Origin: Saprospiraceae bacterium
GTDB taxonomy: Bacteria > Bacteroidota > Bacteroidia > Chitinophagales > Saprospiraceae
DNA length: 64,000 nucleotides
Assembly (NCBI GenBank): GCA_016717145.1
Contig: JADKGD010000022.1
Location: 90,506-154,505, forward strand
Reading direction: 5' to 3'
Position numbers and translations under genes: made by a program
Part shown: in pieces, positions 9,840 through 19,598 of the stretch
Numbering within the stretch: position 1 is the first letter of the stretch
Layout of the letters: the number at the start of each line of letters is the position of its first letter
The notes under the pieces: model-generated
What the model was told of the DNA's origin: nothing
Seen by the model: only the letters and a program-made list of their open reading frames with translations
The model's database searches: none

Positions 9840-10587
9840 TCAAGATATAGATAAAAAGATTAAAACGTTTTTTGAGCAAAGACAAATTCATCCGTCACAA
9901 TCTTCCTGGGACAGAATAGATGGTATGTTATCTTTTGCAGAAGAGCCCCGCAAACCACGATCAATTACCATATATATGGCAGCGGCTTGTGTCGTGCTTG
10001 TTGGAATTCTGAGTTATTATCTTTTTGACAATAACCAGGAGAAGGTCCAAATTAATCAGTCACAAAATATGGCTGTAAATACTACTACACCAAAAGAAAA
10101 AATCGCGCAAATTAATCATGAAAGTGTTGTGTTAGCTAATTATACCAAACAACATAAGGAGAAGGAACGACTGGGCAAAAAAGATATTGGGCCCCAAAAA
10201 CTTAACACTTTTACTTTGAAAACAAAAGAAATTAAAGAAGATATGGTTTTAGTAATGGATGATCGCCAACAAAACACAAAAATAGATGAAGGTGATCAAT
10301 CCAATGCTGTTTCATCTGATTTTTTAACTATTGACCCTCAAAATAATAAACAAAAAATTGACATTAATCCAAATTTTTTGTTGAGTTTGGCAGAGGCTAA
10401 AATCGCAGAGAAGAAGGCCGTGGATTTTCATAAAGAAATCAAAATGAAATATGGCATTACGCCTAAAACATTATTAGTAAAAGCAGAAGACCTGGCTGCT
10501 CAAACATTCATGTCTAAGGTCTGGCGTACCATTCAAGATAAATCGACACCAGTGTTTACAGCAGTGGCAAACAGGAATCAAAAATAA
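9832..10587 (+). CDS. Putative anti-sigma factor / single-pass membrane protein
   Basis: 251 residues. Residues 1-45 are cytoplasmic and include FFEQRQIHPSQSSWDRIDGML, a Trp-containing motif common at the start of Bacteroidota anti-sigma-like proteins. One membrane helix follows (SITIYMAAACVVLVGILSYYLF, about 50-70). The rest is a polar, Lys/Gln-rich periplasmic region without a recognisable domain. The start overlaps the ECF sigma gene by 8 bp, implying translational coupling. The anti-sigma role is inferred from this position and topology. Confidence 0.65.
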   Translation: MDNQDIDKKIKTFFEQRQIHPSQSSWDRIDGMLSFAEEPRKPRSITIYMAAACVVLVGILSYYLFDNNQEKVQINQSQNMAVNTTTPKEKIAQINHESVVLANYTKQHKEKERLGKKDIGPQKLNTFTLKTKEIKEDMVLVMDDRQQNTKIDEGDQSNAVSSDFLTIDPQNNKQKIDINPNFLLSLAEAKIAEKKAVDFHKEIKMKYGITPKTLLVKAEDLAAQTFMSKVWRTIQDKSTPVFTAVANRNQK

Positions 10588-10677
10588 CAAATAATAAACA
10601 TGACATCGCAAGGGTATTATTGAATACACTAAGCAAAGCTATAAATAATTTTTTAATTAATATTTAAACCAATCAAA

Positions 10678-11871
10678 ATGAATAGATTAATGTACATTTT
10701 TATCCTTTTCGTTTATGTAATTCCTGTCAAGGCACAGTCCACATTTGAAAGAAAAGTTGAATCAATAAGCCATGAAATAGAAAAAGTAACAGAAGAAGAA
10801 ACGGAAATCCTGAGTACTGAAGTAGAATCCATAAATGAAAAACTGGAAAAAAAGGAAATCACCTCTGTAGAAGCAGACAAACAAAAGAAAAGTGCGTCTG
10901 AAAAATGCGCCGCTAGAATTGAAACAAGAATCGCACCACTCGAAAATCAATTGAGAGACATAGTCAAAGAAAAAGTCCAATCCAGACAAATGGAAACACC
11001 TGAACCAGCCGAGGCGCCTGAAGCAGCTGAAGTGCCAGAGGCGCCTGAAGCACCTGAGGCGGCTGAATATGATGAAAACTATGAAGAAGGTGACTCACAC
11101 GACAAACAAAATGCCGACAATGAACAAAGACACGATAAAAGAAAAATAAAGCTGGATGATATTGATTGGGATGATTTGGACTTAAAATGGTCTTCAAGAA
11201 AAAATAAACATAAAAAAAGTGAGTCACGTACAACTACTCAATTCGTATTTGCCATAGGACTAAATAATATGTTGGAAGACGGTAAACTCTCATCCCTAGA
11301 AAACAATGGCATCAAAGGAAGTACGTCAAGGTTTTATGAATGGGGATTAACCTGGAAGACCAGATTGGCCAAAAATTCACCACTTTTACAATGTAAATAT
11401 GGCTTATCATTTACTTACAACAATCTGAGACCTCAAAACAATCAGTATTATGTTAAGAACGGAAATCAGACCGTACTTACTGAACATCCGTTTACTTTAC
11501 AGGACGAACCATATTTCAGAATGATAAACATGGTTGTTCCGGTTCATCTGGAGTTTGATTTTTCCAAAAAAAGAGTACATGATGAAAAAGTTATCATAAG
11601 GTCCCAAAAAGGTTTTAGACTAGGCATCGGGGGTTTTGCAGGCATAAATCTCAAAACAAAACAAGTGCTTTGTTACAAAGTCGATGGTTTGAGTACAGAA
11701 CAAACCACTAAAGGAAATTATAATAACAATAATTTTATTTATGGTCTGAGCGCGTATGTTGGATATAGAGATATCAGTTTCTATACCAAATACGACCTCA
11801 ATACCATGTTTACCAATAATACTGTTGATCAACATAATATATCGTTTGGTCTGAGATTTGATTTTAATTAG
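10678..11871 (+). CDS. Outer-membrane beta-barrel protein with coiled coil and Pro-Glu-Ala repeat
   Basis: 397 residues with an N-terminal signal peptide (MYIFILFVYVIPVKAQ). Residues 25-105 are highly charged and predicted coiled coil. Residues 106-135 are a low-complexity PEA repeat (AEAPEAAEVPEAPEAPEAAE), then an acidic/basic linker. From about 180 to the end the sequence looks like an outer-membrane beta barrel (FVFAIGLNNML ... ISFGLRFDFN). It lies 90 bp downstream of the putative anti-sigma gene and probably belongs to the same operon, perhaps as its target. A strong terminator follows. Exact function is unknown. Confidence 0.7.
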   Translation: MNRLMYIFILFVYVIPVKAQSTFERKVESISHEIEKVTEEETEILSTEVESINEKLEKKEITSVEADKQKKSASEKCAARIETRIAPLENQLRDIVKEKVQSRQMETPEPAEAPEAAEVPEAPEAPEAAEYDENYEEGDSHDKQNADNEQRHDKRKIKLDDIDWDDLDLKWSSRKNKHKKSESRTTTQFVFAIGLNNMLEDGKLSSLENNGIKGSTSRFYEWGLTWKTRLAKNSPLLQCKYGLSFTYNNLRPQNNQYYVKNGNQTVLTEHPFTLQDEPYFRMINMVVPVHLEFDFSKKRVHDEKVIIRSQKGFRLGIGGFAGINLKTKQVLCYKVDGLSTEQTTKGNYNNNNFIYGLSAYVGYRDISFYTKYDLNTMFTNNTVDQHNISFGLRFDFN

Positions 11872-11893
11872 AAGTTGTTTTTTAGTATACATT

Positions 11894-11927
11894 ACCGGTT
11901 GGTTTATAAAACCAACCGGTTTTTTTT
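11894..11927 (+). terminator. Rho-independent terminator of the ECF sigma operon
   Basis: A perfect stem (ACCGGTTGGTTT paired with the inverse ending AACCAACCGGT) is followed by a run of eight T, 22 bp after the stop of the barrel-protein gene. Confidence 0.92.
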
Positions 11928-12002
11928 GTTTCAATTTATCAGCATTCATTGTTGCATTCACAAAAATGTGCTACCTTAGTACATTAATCTGATAATATTG
12001 CC

Positions 12003-13412
12003 ATGCATTTCAAAACCTTTGACAGCCACACATATATTCAAAGGAGACAAGTTCTAAAATCAACCTTTGGATCCGGTCTTATCTTGTTAATGGGTAACCA
12101 CGAATCTCCTATAAATTTTCGGGATAACACTTATCGATTCAGACAAGACAGTACTTTTTTATATTATTTTGGACTAGATGTAGCTGGACTCGCAGCCATC
12201 ATTGATATCGATAGCGGCAGTGAAAGAATATTTGGAACCGACCTGACCATTGACGATATCGTGTGGACCGGTCCATTACCTACACTGTCTGAAATGGCCC
12301 ATACAATTGGTGTGTACAAAACTTCGGCATATGGTAAAATAGAAATCATTCTGTCATCCGCCATTGCTTCAAACAGACCCATTCATTTTCTGCCTCCATA
12401 TCGATATGATAATATGATAAGACTATCCGAATGGTTACATATTCCTATAAATAAGCTTGCCGACCATTCGTCTATTTCATTAATAAAATCAATTGTCAGG
12501 CAAAGGGCCATCAAAGAAGCCTGTGAAATAGATGAAATCCATAGGGCTGCAAATATTACAGCAAATATGCATGAAGCAGCAATGAATTTTGCCCTACCGG
12601 GCATGAAAGAATATGAGCTTGTTTCGGTAGTACATCAGGAAGCGCTTAAAGGCGGAGGTGATCTTTCTTTTGCGACGATACTTACCGTAAATGGAGAGAC
12701 TTTGCACAACCATTTTCATGGCAATACCATTAAGGAAGGCCAGATGATATTATGTGATGCAGGAGCAGAAACCAATATGCACTATGCCGGAGATATGACA
12801 TGTACTTTTCCTGTAGGCCGTACATTTACACAAAAACAGAAAGATATCTATGAGATCGTGTTGAACACCCACGAAGCTGCTGTCGGTAATTTAAAACCCG
12901 GCATTACTTATAAAGAAATATACCTTAAGGCATGCGAAAATATATTTTCAGGGTTAAAAGACATAGGTATCACAAAAGGAAATCCTGCCGAAGCGGTTCA
13001 TGAAGGTGCACATGCCATGTTTTTCCAATGCGGACTGGGCCATATGCTCGGGCTTGATGTACATGATATGGAAGACCTTGGAGAACAATATGTAGGATAT
13101 TCTGATAAGATGGTTAAAAGTACTCAGTTTGGTATGAAGTCATTGAGACTTGGCCGCACTCTGGAAACCGGCTTTGTACTTACTGTGGAGCCAGGCATAT
13201 ATTTTATACCCACATTGATTGATATGTGGAGAAGTGAAGGCAAGTTTAAAGACTTTATTGATTATGAAAAACTTGACCAATACAGAGATTTTAGTGGCAT
13301 ACGTGTCGAAGAGGATTTTGTAATTACGAAGACAGGAAGTGCCCTACTTGGGCGATCATTGCCAAAGACTATAAGTGAGATAGAAGAAGTCAGAAGTAAA
13401 GTTTTTATGTGA
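12003..13412 (+). CDS. pepP: Xaa-Pro aminopeptidase (aminopeptidase P, M24B)
   Basis: 469 residues. The N-terminal AMP_N domain runs to about 175, and the C-terminal pita-bread M24 domain follows. Metal ligands are visible: Asp in LCDAGAET, Asp in HYAGDMTCTFP, His in GLGHMLGLDVHDM, Glu in LTVEPGIYF, and Glu in GIRVEEDFVIT. It removes an N-terminal residue preceding proline, using two Mn2+ ions, probably in the cytoplasm. A TACCTTAG element (11972-11979) upstream resembles a -7 promoter box. It stands alone between a terminator and the ygiD-like gene. Confidence 0.93.
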   Translation: MHFKTFDSHTYIQRRQVLKSTFGSGLILLMGNHESPINFRDNTYRFRQDSTFLYYFGLDVAGLAAIIDIDSGSERIFGTDLTIDDIVWTGPLPTLSEMAHTIGVYKTSAYGKIEIILSSAIASNRPIHFLPPYRYDNMIRLSEWLHIPINKLADHSSISLIKSIVRQRAIKEACEIDEIHRAANITANMHEAAMNFALPGMKEYELVSVVHQEALKGGGDLSFATILTVNGETLHNHFHGNTIKEGQMILCDAGAETNMHYAGDMTCTFPVGRTFTQKQKDIYEIVLNTHEAAVGNLKPGITYKEIYLKACENIFSGLKDIGITKGNPAEAVHEGAHAMFFQCGLGHMLGLDVHDMEDLGEQYVGYSDKMVKSTQFGMKSLRLGRTLETGFVLTVEPGIYFIPTLIDMWRSEGKFKDFIDYEKLDQYRDFSGIRVEEDFVITKTGSALLGRSLPKTISEIEEVRSKVFM

Positions 13413-13414
13413 TG

Positions 13415-13447
13415 TTTGTTGCAACAATTTTTATATACTTATCTTTG
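13415..13447 (+). promoter_or_regulatory. Bacteroidota-type promoter for the ygiD-like gene
   Basis: TTTG (13415-13418), a 21-bp spacer and TATCTTTG (13440-13447) match the -33/-7 consensus TTTG-N17-23-TAnnTTTG. The start codon is 28 bp further downstream. Confidence 0.7.
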
Positions 13448-13475
13448 TTTATAGTTTGTATAAATTTTTTTCTAA

Positions 13476-14360
13476 ATGCGACGTAAAGATTTTATAAAAG
13501 CACTTGGCGTATCAACATTAGCAGTTTCCATGGGAAGTTTGTCACAATTTAAACAATATACAGAAAGACTACCTTCAACTGAAAAAATGCCTATCCTTTT
13601 TTTAGGGCATGGCAGCCCGATGAATGCCATCGAAGAAAATGAATTTGTAACAGGATTCAGAAATATTTCAAAAAAACTACCAAAACCAACAGCGATTATT
13701 TGTATTTCAGCACATTGGTTTACTCGAGGCACAAAAGTAACAGCTATGGAAATGCCGCCCACCATTCATGATTTTGGCGGTTTTCCTCAGGCATTATTTG
13801 ATGTCCAATATCCTGCGCACGGGAGTCCTGCACTGGCAAACCAGACCGCCAAAATACTTCAGCCAATACCAGTTGGGCTTGATCAGGACTGGGGACTTGA
13901 TCATGGCACATGGAGCGTGATCAAACACTTATACCCAAAGGCAGATATTCCGATTATACAATTGAGTATTGACTATACAAAAGAAGCTTCGTATCATTTT
14001 GAATTAGCGGGACGATTGCAGTCTTTGAGAGAAAAAGGTGTCCTTATTATTGGGTCAGGAAACATCATACACAATCTTGGACTTGCTGATTTTGCAAATT
14101 TTGCAAAAGATAATTATGGATTTGATTGGGCAATTGAAGCACATTCGGATATAAATCAATGGATCTTTGAAGGTGATTTCAACTCCCTGATTCAGTATGA
14201 TAAACAAAAAAATCTATTCAACTTGCTATACCTACTCCCGATCACTATCTCCCCCTAATATATGTATTGGGCTTAAAAAAGAAAGGGTGAAACTACATCA
14301 CTTTTTAATGACAAACTGGTTGCCGGTTCTCTGAGCATGACTTCTGTTTTTATCAGCTAG
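13476..14360 (+). pseudogene. ygiD: YgiD-type extradiol dioxygenase, disrupted by two opposite indels
   Basis: The open frame ends early at 14258 (260 aa). The protein belongs to the LigB-like 4,5-DOPA dioxygenase group: ILFLGHGSPMNAIEENEFV near the start, ICISAHWFTRG, and GLDHGTWSVIKHLYP with metal-binding His. The first 25 residues (MRRKDFIKALGVSTLAVSMG) look like a twin-arginine signal. After an A7 run at about 14203-14209 the family C terminus continues in another frame (QLAIPTPDHYLPLIYVLGL). After the A/G-rich run at 14276-14288 it shifts again and ends at 14360 (LFNDKLVAGSLSMTSVFIS). One lost A and one extra base explain both shifts. This is either a recent pseudogene or sequencing error. 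Confidence 0.75.
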
Positions 14361-14406
14361 TCCATTACAAAATATAAAAGCTAATCCATTCTTCAAGCTA
14401 TTGGAT

Positions 14407-17400
14407 TCAATCCTGTTTTATACTTACATTTTCAAGGATAGTAATATTACCTTTGTTTGTTATAGTAGTGCCAAGACCACCAGCGGTATTTGTATCGTGG
14501 ATGATAACATTTTTTAATGTCAGATTCCCACCGTTAAAGATACAACGGTTATTTGTGTTTGTTCCTGAATATAATTCAAGGTTTTCTAATGACAAAGAAG
14601 CAGGATCAGAAATTGAAAAAACAGGTCCATTTGTGAAGGCTTTTATTTTTATACTTTGTGTGGGTTGTGGTGACAATGTAAGATTTTTAGTTATGTCAAT
14701 TTGTCCGGAAGTAAGGTTAATATATTGACCATTAATATTATTACTAAACAATATGGTAGTATTGTCTTCTGCACATTCACAAGCTTTCCTCAGAGAACCA
14801 AAACCACTGTCATTGGTGTTGGTTACCACATTTGTACATTGTGTTATACATATGGATACATTGGTATTCCATCCACTTCTGGTAACAGAACCATCACTTA
14901 AAAACCTAAAAGTAAGACAGCCGGAAGCATGGGTTGATGTAAAAGTCCCTGGTATTGTGGTACCATAATATCCACCTGCCGGAAACCCACTTGATGTAGC
15001 CGGATTGCCGCTTGAAAAAAGAGGATCCAATAATGAATTGCCATTGTATATATACACTGCATCATATAGGCTTTCAGTATTAAATGCCGTAAAAGTGATG
15101 CTTACATTATTGCCGGGTGAAACATTGGGACAAATAGTAGTAGTGATATCTTCATTGTCCAAATAGTTTGTGTTTGTTCCCCCACTATCCACAAAAGTAT
15201 CTCCACAGCTCAGAGGCGTCTTGACTTTGATTGTTTTCCAAATTGAAAACCCAGAATTACAATTTGACCTTACATGAATATAATAAGTGGTGTTATTGGT
15301 CAAGCCTGTTACATTGGCATTCAAATTGGTAGTGACTGTTCCTGAAGAAGGTGGCGTTGAACTTGTTGTAACTGCCCATTGATAGCCGGATGAGGGAATG
15401 GTTGGTGGTGCTTGCCAAAAAAACGAAATACTCTGATACGAAACAACGGCATCAAGATTAAAAGCGGCATCACAGGTACTGACGGGAATAAAAAGGTCAG
15501 ATTTCCATAATCCACGTCCATAAGTTGCGGCATAAATTTTATCTTCAAGATAATTAATGTCCAATTCAAAAACCTCTACATTAGGAAGCCCATCTTTAAA
15601 CAAAACCCAATCGGACAAATTGTTATTTATGTAGTAAATCCCTACGTCCATACCAATGTAAAGACTTTCAGCCAAATCATTATTATGCACTATACAATTT
15701 GCCGGAAGGTTTGGAAGGGTGCCGCTGATATTACTCCAGGTGATACCTCCATTGAATGACTTGTAAACTTTGGCCCCTGCAGTGCGATTCTGTCTGGTAA
15801 TCCAAATGGTGTTGGGATCGGTCGGATGTATGGCAAGCATAGAGATACCTGATCCCGGTAAGTTAATGTATGTCCAGGTCAGTCCTCCGTCAGTTGTTTT
15901 TGAAATAGCTGAGGATGTACCAACATATATATAATTTGAATTTGATGGAGCAACTTTCAAAATTGTTTTTGAACTTGTTCCTATAGCTGCCGTGGGGCCA
16001 ATGATTGCCCAATTTGTGCCTTGATTGGTAGACTTATACAAATCCTGATATGCTGCATATATTATTGAAGGTGTAGTTGGATCCAATACAAACGGGGTTA
16101 TCCAACTCCCATTACCTGTTTGCGGTCTTATGCCTGTCCAATTTGAGCCACCATTTGTAGATCGGCTTAATCCCCCATTTTGGGATTCACCATACATTAT
16201 ATTTGAATTAACGGGATTTATCAGACACTCCATACCATCACCACCTAAAACGTCTGACCAAACGTCAGAAGTGTTTTTCAATTTGGTTCCATTATCCTGG
16301 AGTCCTGTGATAACCTTTGAGTCGGTCTGAGAAACACCCAATCGATACATCTGACTGATTATTAAACCATTGCTCTTATCCACCCATGTGAGACCATTAT
16401 CCGCTGTTTTGTAGACACCTCCATCATTTCCACTCCAAAGTGTCCCGCCTTGCCATTCCAGGGTATGTTTATCCGCATGGACTGTCTGTACAGGTGTAGT
16501 CGATTGTGTGGTAAAGGCGACACCGCTATCAATGGATTTAAACAATCCATTATACCCACTATTGGAAGAGTTGGATGAAAGCACATATAATACGCCTGAA
16601 TTTGCTTGAGTTACAGCCAAAGATATTCGATTGCTTGAGGTGACAGTATATACAGCAGACCAGGTATCACCGTTATTTGAAGACTTCCATACCTGAGTTT
16701 GTGTAGATGCATAAAAAATATTTGTACCTGCACTAGGATTAGCTTCGATATCATAAAAATTGCCACTTTGTTCCTGAGTCCAGTTAACTCCAGAGTTGAT
16801 GGTACGATATATGCCGTCATTTGATACAATTAAAAGTGCATTATTATCATCAGGATCAAACATTATTTTTCGGATCACTTTATTGTAAGACCCTGCCCAG
16901 TTGAGCCCTGTTGTGGTCCAGGATAGACCTCCATCTATAGATTTAAGTACACCGTTCGAGTATGTGTCCGAAGCATCGCCATCACCTGTAGCAATATACA
17001 TAATATCCGGTGTGGATGGATGAATGGCAATACTTGAAACGCCTAAATTAACAAAGGCATCACTCATTGTTGACCAAGTGTTTCCGCCATCCGTTGATTT
17101 CCAAAGCCCACCACCAGGTGACCCTGCCCATATAATATTGGTATTTGAAGGGTGGAAAGCAATACCATTTATTCTTCCTATACCACCATATCCGCCCGTT
17201 GTAACAGTCGGACCCATACTGGTCCAATTGGCAGGCTGTCTGTTTTGATTGCTTTTGTGGTTCCTTTCATATTTTTTCCATTCTATGTCCATTTCTCCTG
17301 CAGCAGGGAAATGTCCATTTTTATCTACCCTGTTTATCCAATAATCTTCCCATCGTTTAAATGGTTTGTATCCTTGTCCTTTTTCTATGGTTCTGTCTTT

Positions 17401-17559
17401 CCAGTATGTGTCAAAATTTGATTGGGCTTTAAAAAAATTTAATTGTCCGCTGTCATCTTTAGTATTTTCCATCCATGGTTGACCAAATATTTTTGTCGTT
17501 CCTGCAATAAATAAAAATAGTATCACAAAATTCTTCAAACTGATTGGATATAAAAACAT
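14407..17559 (-). CDS. Secreted Asp-box (BNR) beta-propeller protein with Fn3 and CUB-like domains
   Basis: 1050 residues with a signal peptide (FVILFLFIAGTTKIFGQ). About ten Asp-box motifs are spread over residues 150-640 (KSTDGGNTW, KSIDGGLSW, KTADNGLTW, RSTNGGSNW, KTTDGGLTW, KSFNGGITW and others), as in sialidase/VPS10-type propellers. A fibronectin III-like domain follows (about 690-775), then a CUB-like domain (about 780-890). The C terminus is a parallel beta-helix with 'CTSxxDxGxGSLRKA'-type sequence. No type IX sorting domain is visible at the end, although such proteins usually carry one, so the C terminus may be incomplete. Function is unknown; adhesion or glycan binding is plausible. 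Confidence 0.75.
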   Translation of the reverse strand: MFLYPISLKNFVILFLFIAGTTKIFGQPWMENTKDDSGQLNFFKAQSNFDTYWKDRTIEKGQGYKPFKRWEDYWINRVDKNGHFPAAGEMDIEWKKYERNHKSNQNRQPANWTSMGPTVTTGGYGGIGRINGIAFHPSNTNIIWAGSPGGGLWKSTDGGNTWSTMSDAFVNLGVSSIAIHPSTPDIMYIATGDGDASDTYSNGVLKSIDGGLSWTTTGLNWAGSYNKVIRKIMFDPDDNNALLIVSNDGIYRTINSGVNWTQEQSGNFYDIEANPSAGTNIFYASTQTQVWKSSNNGDTWSAVYTVTSSNRISLAVTQANSGVLYVLSSNSSNSGYNGLFKSIDSGVAFTTQSTTPVQTVHADKHTLEWQGGTLWSGNDGGVYKTADNGLTWVDKSNGLIISQMYRLGVSQTDSKVITGLQDNGTKLKNTSDVWSDVLGGDGMECLINPVNSNIMYGESQNGGLSRSTNGGSNWTGIRPQTGNGSWITPFVLDPTTPSIIYAAYQDLYKSTNQGTNWAIIGPTAAIGTSSKTILKVAPSNSNYIYVGTSSAISKTTDGGLTWTYINLPGSGISMLAIHPTDPNTIWITRQNRTAGAKVYKSFNGGITWSNISGTLPNLPANCIVHNNDLAESLYIGMDVGIYYINNNLSDWVLFKDGLPNVEVFELDINYLEDKIYAATYGRGLWKSDLFIPVSTCDAAFNLDAVVSYQSISFFWQAPPTIPSSGYQWAVTTSSTPPSSGTVTTNLNANVTGLTNNTTYYIHVRSNCNSGFSIWKTIKVKTPLSCGDTFVDSGGTNTNYLDNEDITTTICPNVSPGNNVSITFTAFNTESLYDAVYIYNGNSLLDPLFSSGNPATSSGFPAGGYYGTTIPGTFTSTHASGCLTFRFLSDGSVTRSGWNTNVSICITQCTNVVTNTNDSGFGSLRKACECAEDNTTILFSNNINGQYINLTSGQIDITKNLTLSPQPTQSIKIKAFTNGPVFSISDPASLSLENLELYSGTNTNNRCIFNGGNLTLKNVIIHDTNTAGGLGTTITNKGNITILENVSIKQD

Positions 17560-17905
17560 ATATTAGCAAATATTTAAATATGAATGTAAAATATTTCGGG
17601 CAGCACAAAATTACTTAAAAGGTCTTAAAAAATTAAATTGATTTACTAATAAATATCAAATCCTATGCTCGACGACATATAAAAAGGTACATAATAAGTA
17701 TGATTCTTAATTAAATGACAAGTATGATGAATGTTTAATTCTTTTTGTCAAAAGATTGAACTTTTTATAAGATTAATTTGTCCTACAGTGTAGGGTAATC
17801 TTTTTGTTAATAAGAAGTCAATAGAAACATTAATAAGGTGGTTTTATAAACTGATATCGTTAATATATTTGTATTGCTCTTGAATTGTTTTAAGACCTTA
17901 ACGAT
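17560..17905. other. Divergent intergenic region upstream of sigA
   Basis: 346 bp between two divergent genes. The plus strand has TATATTTG at 17864-17871 (-7 element match), 35-42 bp before the sigA start, with a weaker TTTT-containing -33 region. No RNA gene or repeat was recognised. Confidence 0.4.
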
Positions 17906-18772
17906 ATGCGTCAATTAAAAATCTCAAATAATATTACATCCCGAGAAAGTCTGGCATTAGACAAGTATTTGGTTGACATAAGTCGTATAGATTTACTAAC
18001 ACTTGAGGAAGAGTCCACATTAGCCAAAAAAATTAAGGAAGGAGACGAGTTAGCGTTGGAAAAACTGACCAAAGCTAATTTGCGTTTTGTTGTCTCCGTG
18101 GCCAAACAATACCAAAATCAGGGACTTTCCTTATCTGATCTGATCAATGAAGGGAATGTTGGTTTAATGAAAGCTGCCAAAAGATTTGATGAAAGTAAGG
18201 GCTTTAAATTTATTTCATATGCTGTTTGGTGGATCCGACAATCGATCTTACAAGCCATTGTAGAGTACTCAAGAATGGTACGACTTCCACTCAACAAAAT
18301 GACAGCTTATAACAAAGTAAATGAAGCATATGTCACTTTTGTGCAAAAAAATGAACGCGAACCAACCCACGAAGAGTTGGCTGAAATCCTTGGCGTCAAT
18401 CCAAAAGATATTGCAAATATGCTACGTGGCGGAAATAGACATATTTCTGTAGATGCTCCATTAAGTGACGACGAGGGCTCGTTGTCAATGGTTGACATGC
18501 TTACCCTTGGAGATGAAGACAGTCCTGACTTAAAACTGATGGAAGAATCTGTCAGAAAGGAAGTAGTAGAAGGTCTTGAAATATTGTCGCCCAGAGAAAT
18601 ACAGGTCGTATCATCATATTATGGTTTGGATGGAAATAAACCATTGACGCTCGAAGAAATCGGTGATCTTTATGGATTGACCAGAGAACGCGTAAGGCAG
18701 GTGAAAGAAAGAGCCATTCGCAGGATGAGAAAATCCTTGAGTAAAAATTCTTTAAAATCATTTTTGAGTTAG
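17906..18772 (+). CDS. rpoD: Primary sigma factor SigA/RpoD (short Bacteroidota form)
   Basis: 288 residues. Region 1.1 is missing, as is usual for the Bacteroidota vegetative sigma. Present are region 1.2 (ALDKYLVDISRIDLLTLEEE), region 2 (LRFVVSVAKQYQNQGL, DLINEGNVGLMKAAKRFD, FISYAVWWIRQSILQAI), region 3 (PTHEELAEILGV) and region 4 (LTLEEIGDLYGLTRERVRQ). It directs RNA polymerase to the TTTG/TAnnTTTG promoters that recur in this window. Its own promoter carries TATATTTG. Confidence 0.97.
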   Translation: MRQLKISNNITSRESLALDKYLVDISRIDLLTLEEESTLAKKIKEGDELALEKLTKANLRFVVSVAKQYQNQGLSLSDLINEGNVGLMKAAKRFDESKGFKFISYAVWWIRQSILQAIVEYSRMVRLPLNKMTAYNKVNEAYVTFVQKNEREPTHEELAEILGVNPKDIANMLRGGNRHISVDAPLSDDEGSLSMVDMLTLGDEDSPDLKLMEESVRKEVVEGLEILSPREIQVVSSYYGLDGNKPLTLEEIGDLYGLTRERVRQVKERAIRRMRKSLSKNSLKSFLS

Positions 18773-18810
18773 GTTTACGTTGTAATTAATACCCAACATC
18801 CTACCCTGCC

Positions 18811-19428
18811 TTGTTGCCTATGATGCGTGAAATGCTCCAGTTTTTATTTAAAATATCGTTGTCCAAAAATCAAATGGTCAGAGATATTCCTGCGTTAAGC
18901 GACGCCATATCAGGCCATAAGTCACTTCTTATTCCATTTTCAAATGAAGAAATGGAGTTGTTGTCGCTTAAACAGTCCAGGATGTCTAAAAAGAAAGGTT
19001 TTGTCAAAATGAATACAGGCATTTTTGAAACAATCTATTTTGAGTCACTTATTGCTTACGGTATTAAAACTTATGCCTCCAACCAAAAACTTATACTTAT
19101 CTCCACTTCTGACGAAGAATTTATTTATCTAACCAAAGACGGAAAAACCTATGTGTATTTTGACAATCAGGAAGTAGGTATTCTGACATCTGACGGCAAG
19201 CTTATCAATCCCAAAAATCAGGTCATGGCAAGTGTCGCAGGAAATGATGATTTACCTAATCATGCAGTGACTATAAATGGAAATGCGTTCGGATATATCA
19301 TCAACCCAAAATTTTCGTCTGTTTCAACGCCTCGTGCCTTTAGTCTTCTAAGACCAATGAAAAATGATGAGCGAACATTATTTTTATGTCTTACCTTGAT
19401 CAATCTGGTTGAAGAATCACAGCAATAA
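18811..19428 (+). CDS. Hypothetical protein
   Basis: 205 residues, no signal peptide or membrane helix. It starts 38 bp after sigA in the same orientation, so co-transcription is possible. Mixed alpha/beta composition with motifs such as SDEEFIYLTKDGKTYVYFDNQEV and HAVTINGNAFGYIINP. I do not recognise the family. A start at 18823 is also possible. Confidence 0.65.
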   Translation: MLPMMREMLQFLFKISLSKNQMVRDIPALSDAISGHKSLLIPFSNEEMELLSLKQSRMSKKKGFVKMNTGIFETIYFESLIAYGIKTYASNQKLILISTSDEEFIYLTKDGKTYVYFDNQEVGILTSDGKLINPKNQVMASVAGNDDLPNHAVTINGNAFGYIINPKFSSVSTPRAFSLLRPMKNDERTLFLCLTLINLVEESQQ

Positions 19429-19598
19429 ACTACATACAAGTACTTCAGGATTCACTTCAACCTGACCCAAAACGACTATTTTGAAATTGACAAATATAGT
19501 AAATCAGACAACATTTCCTTTTTTTTACAGTTATACGACATTAAGTATTAAATATTAAATTAATATAGTTATTTTTGACCTGAAAAAGTATTGTATCT

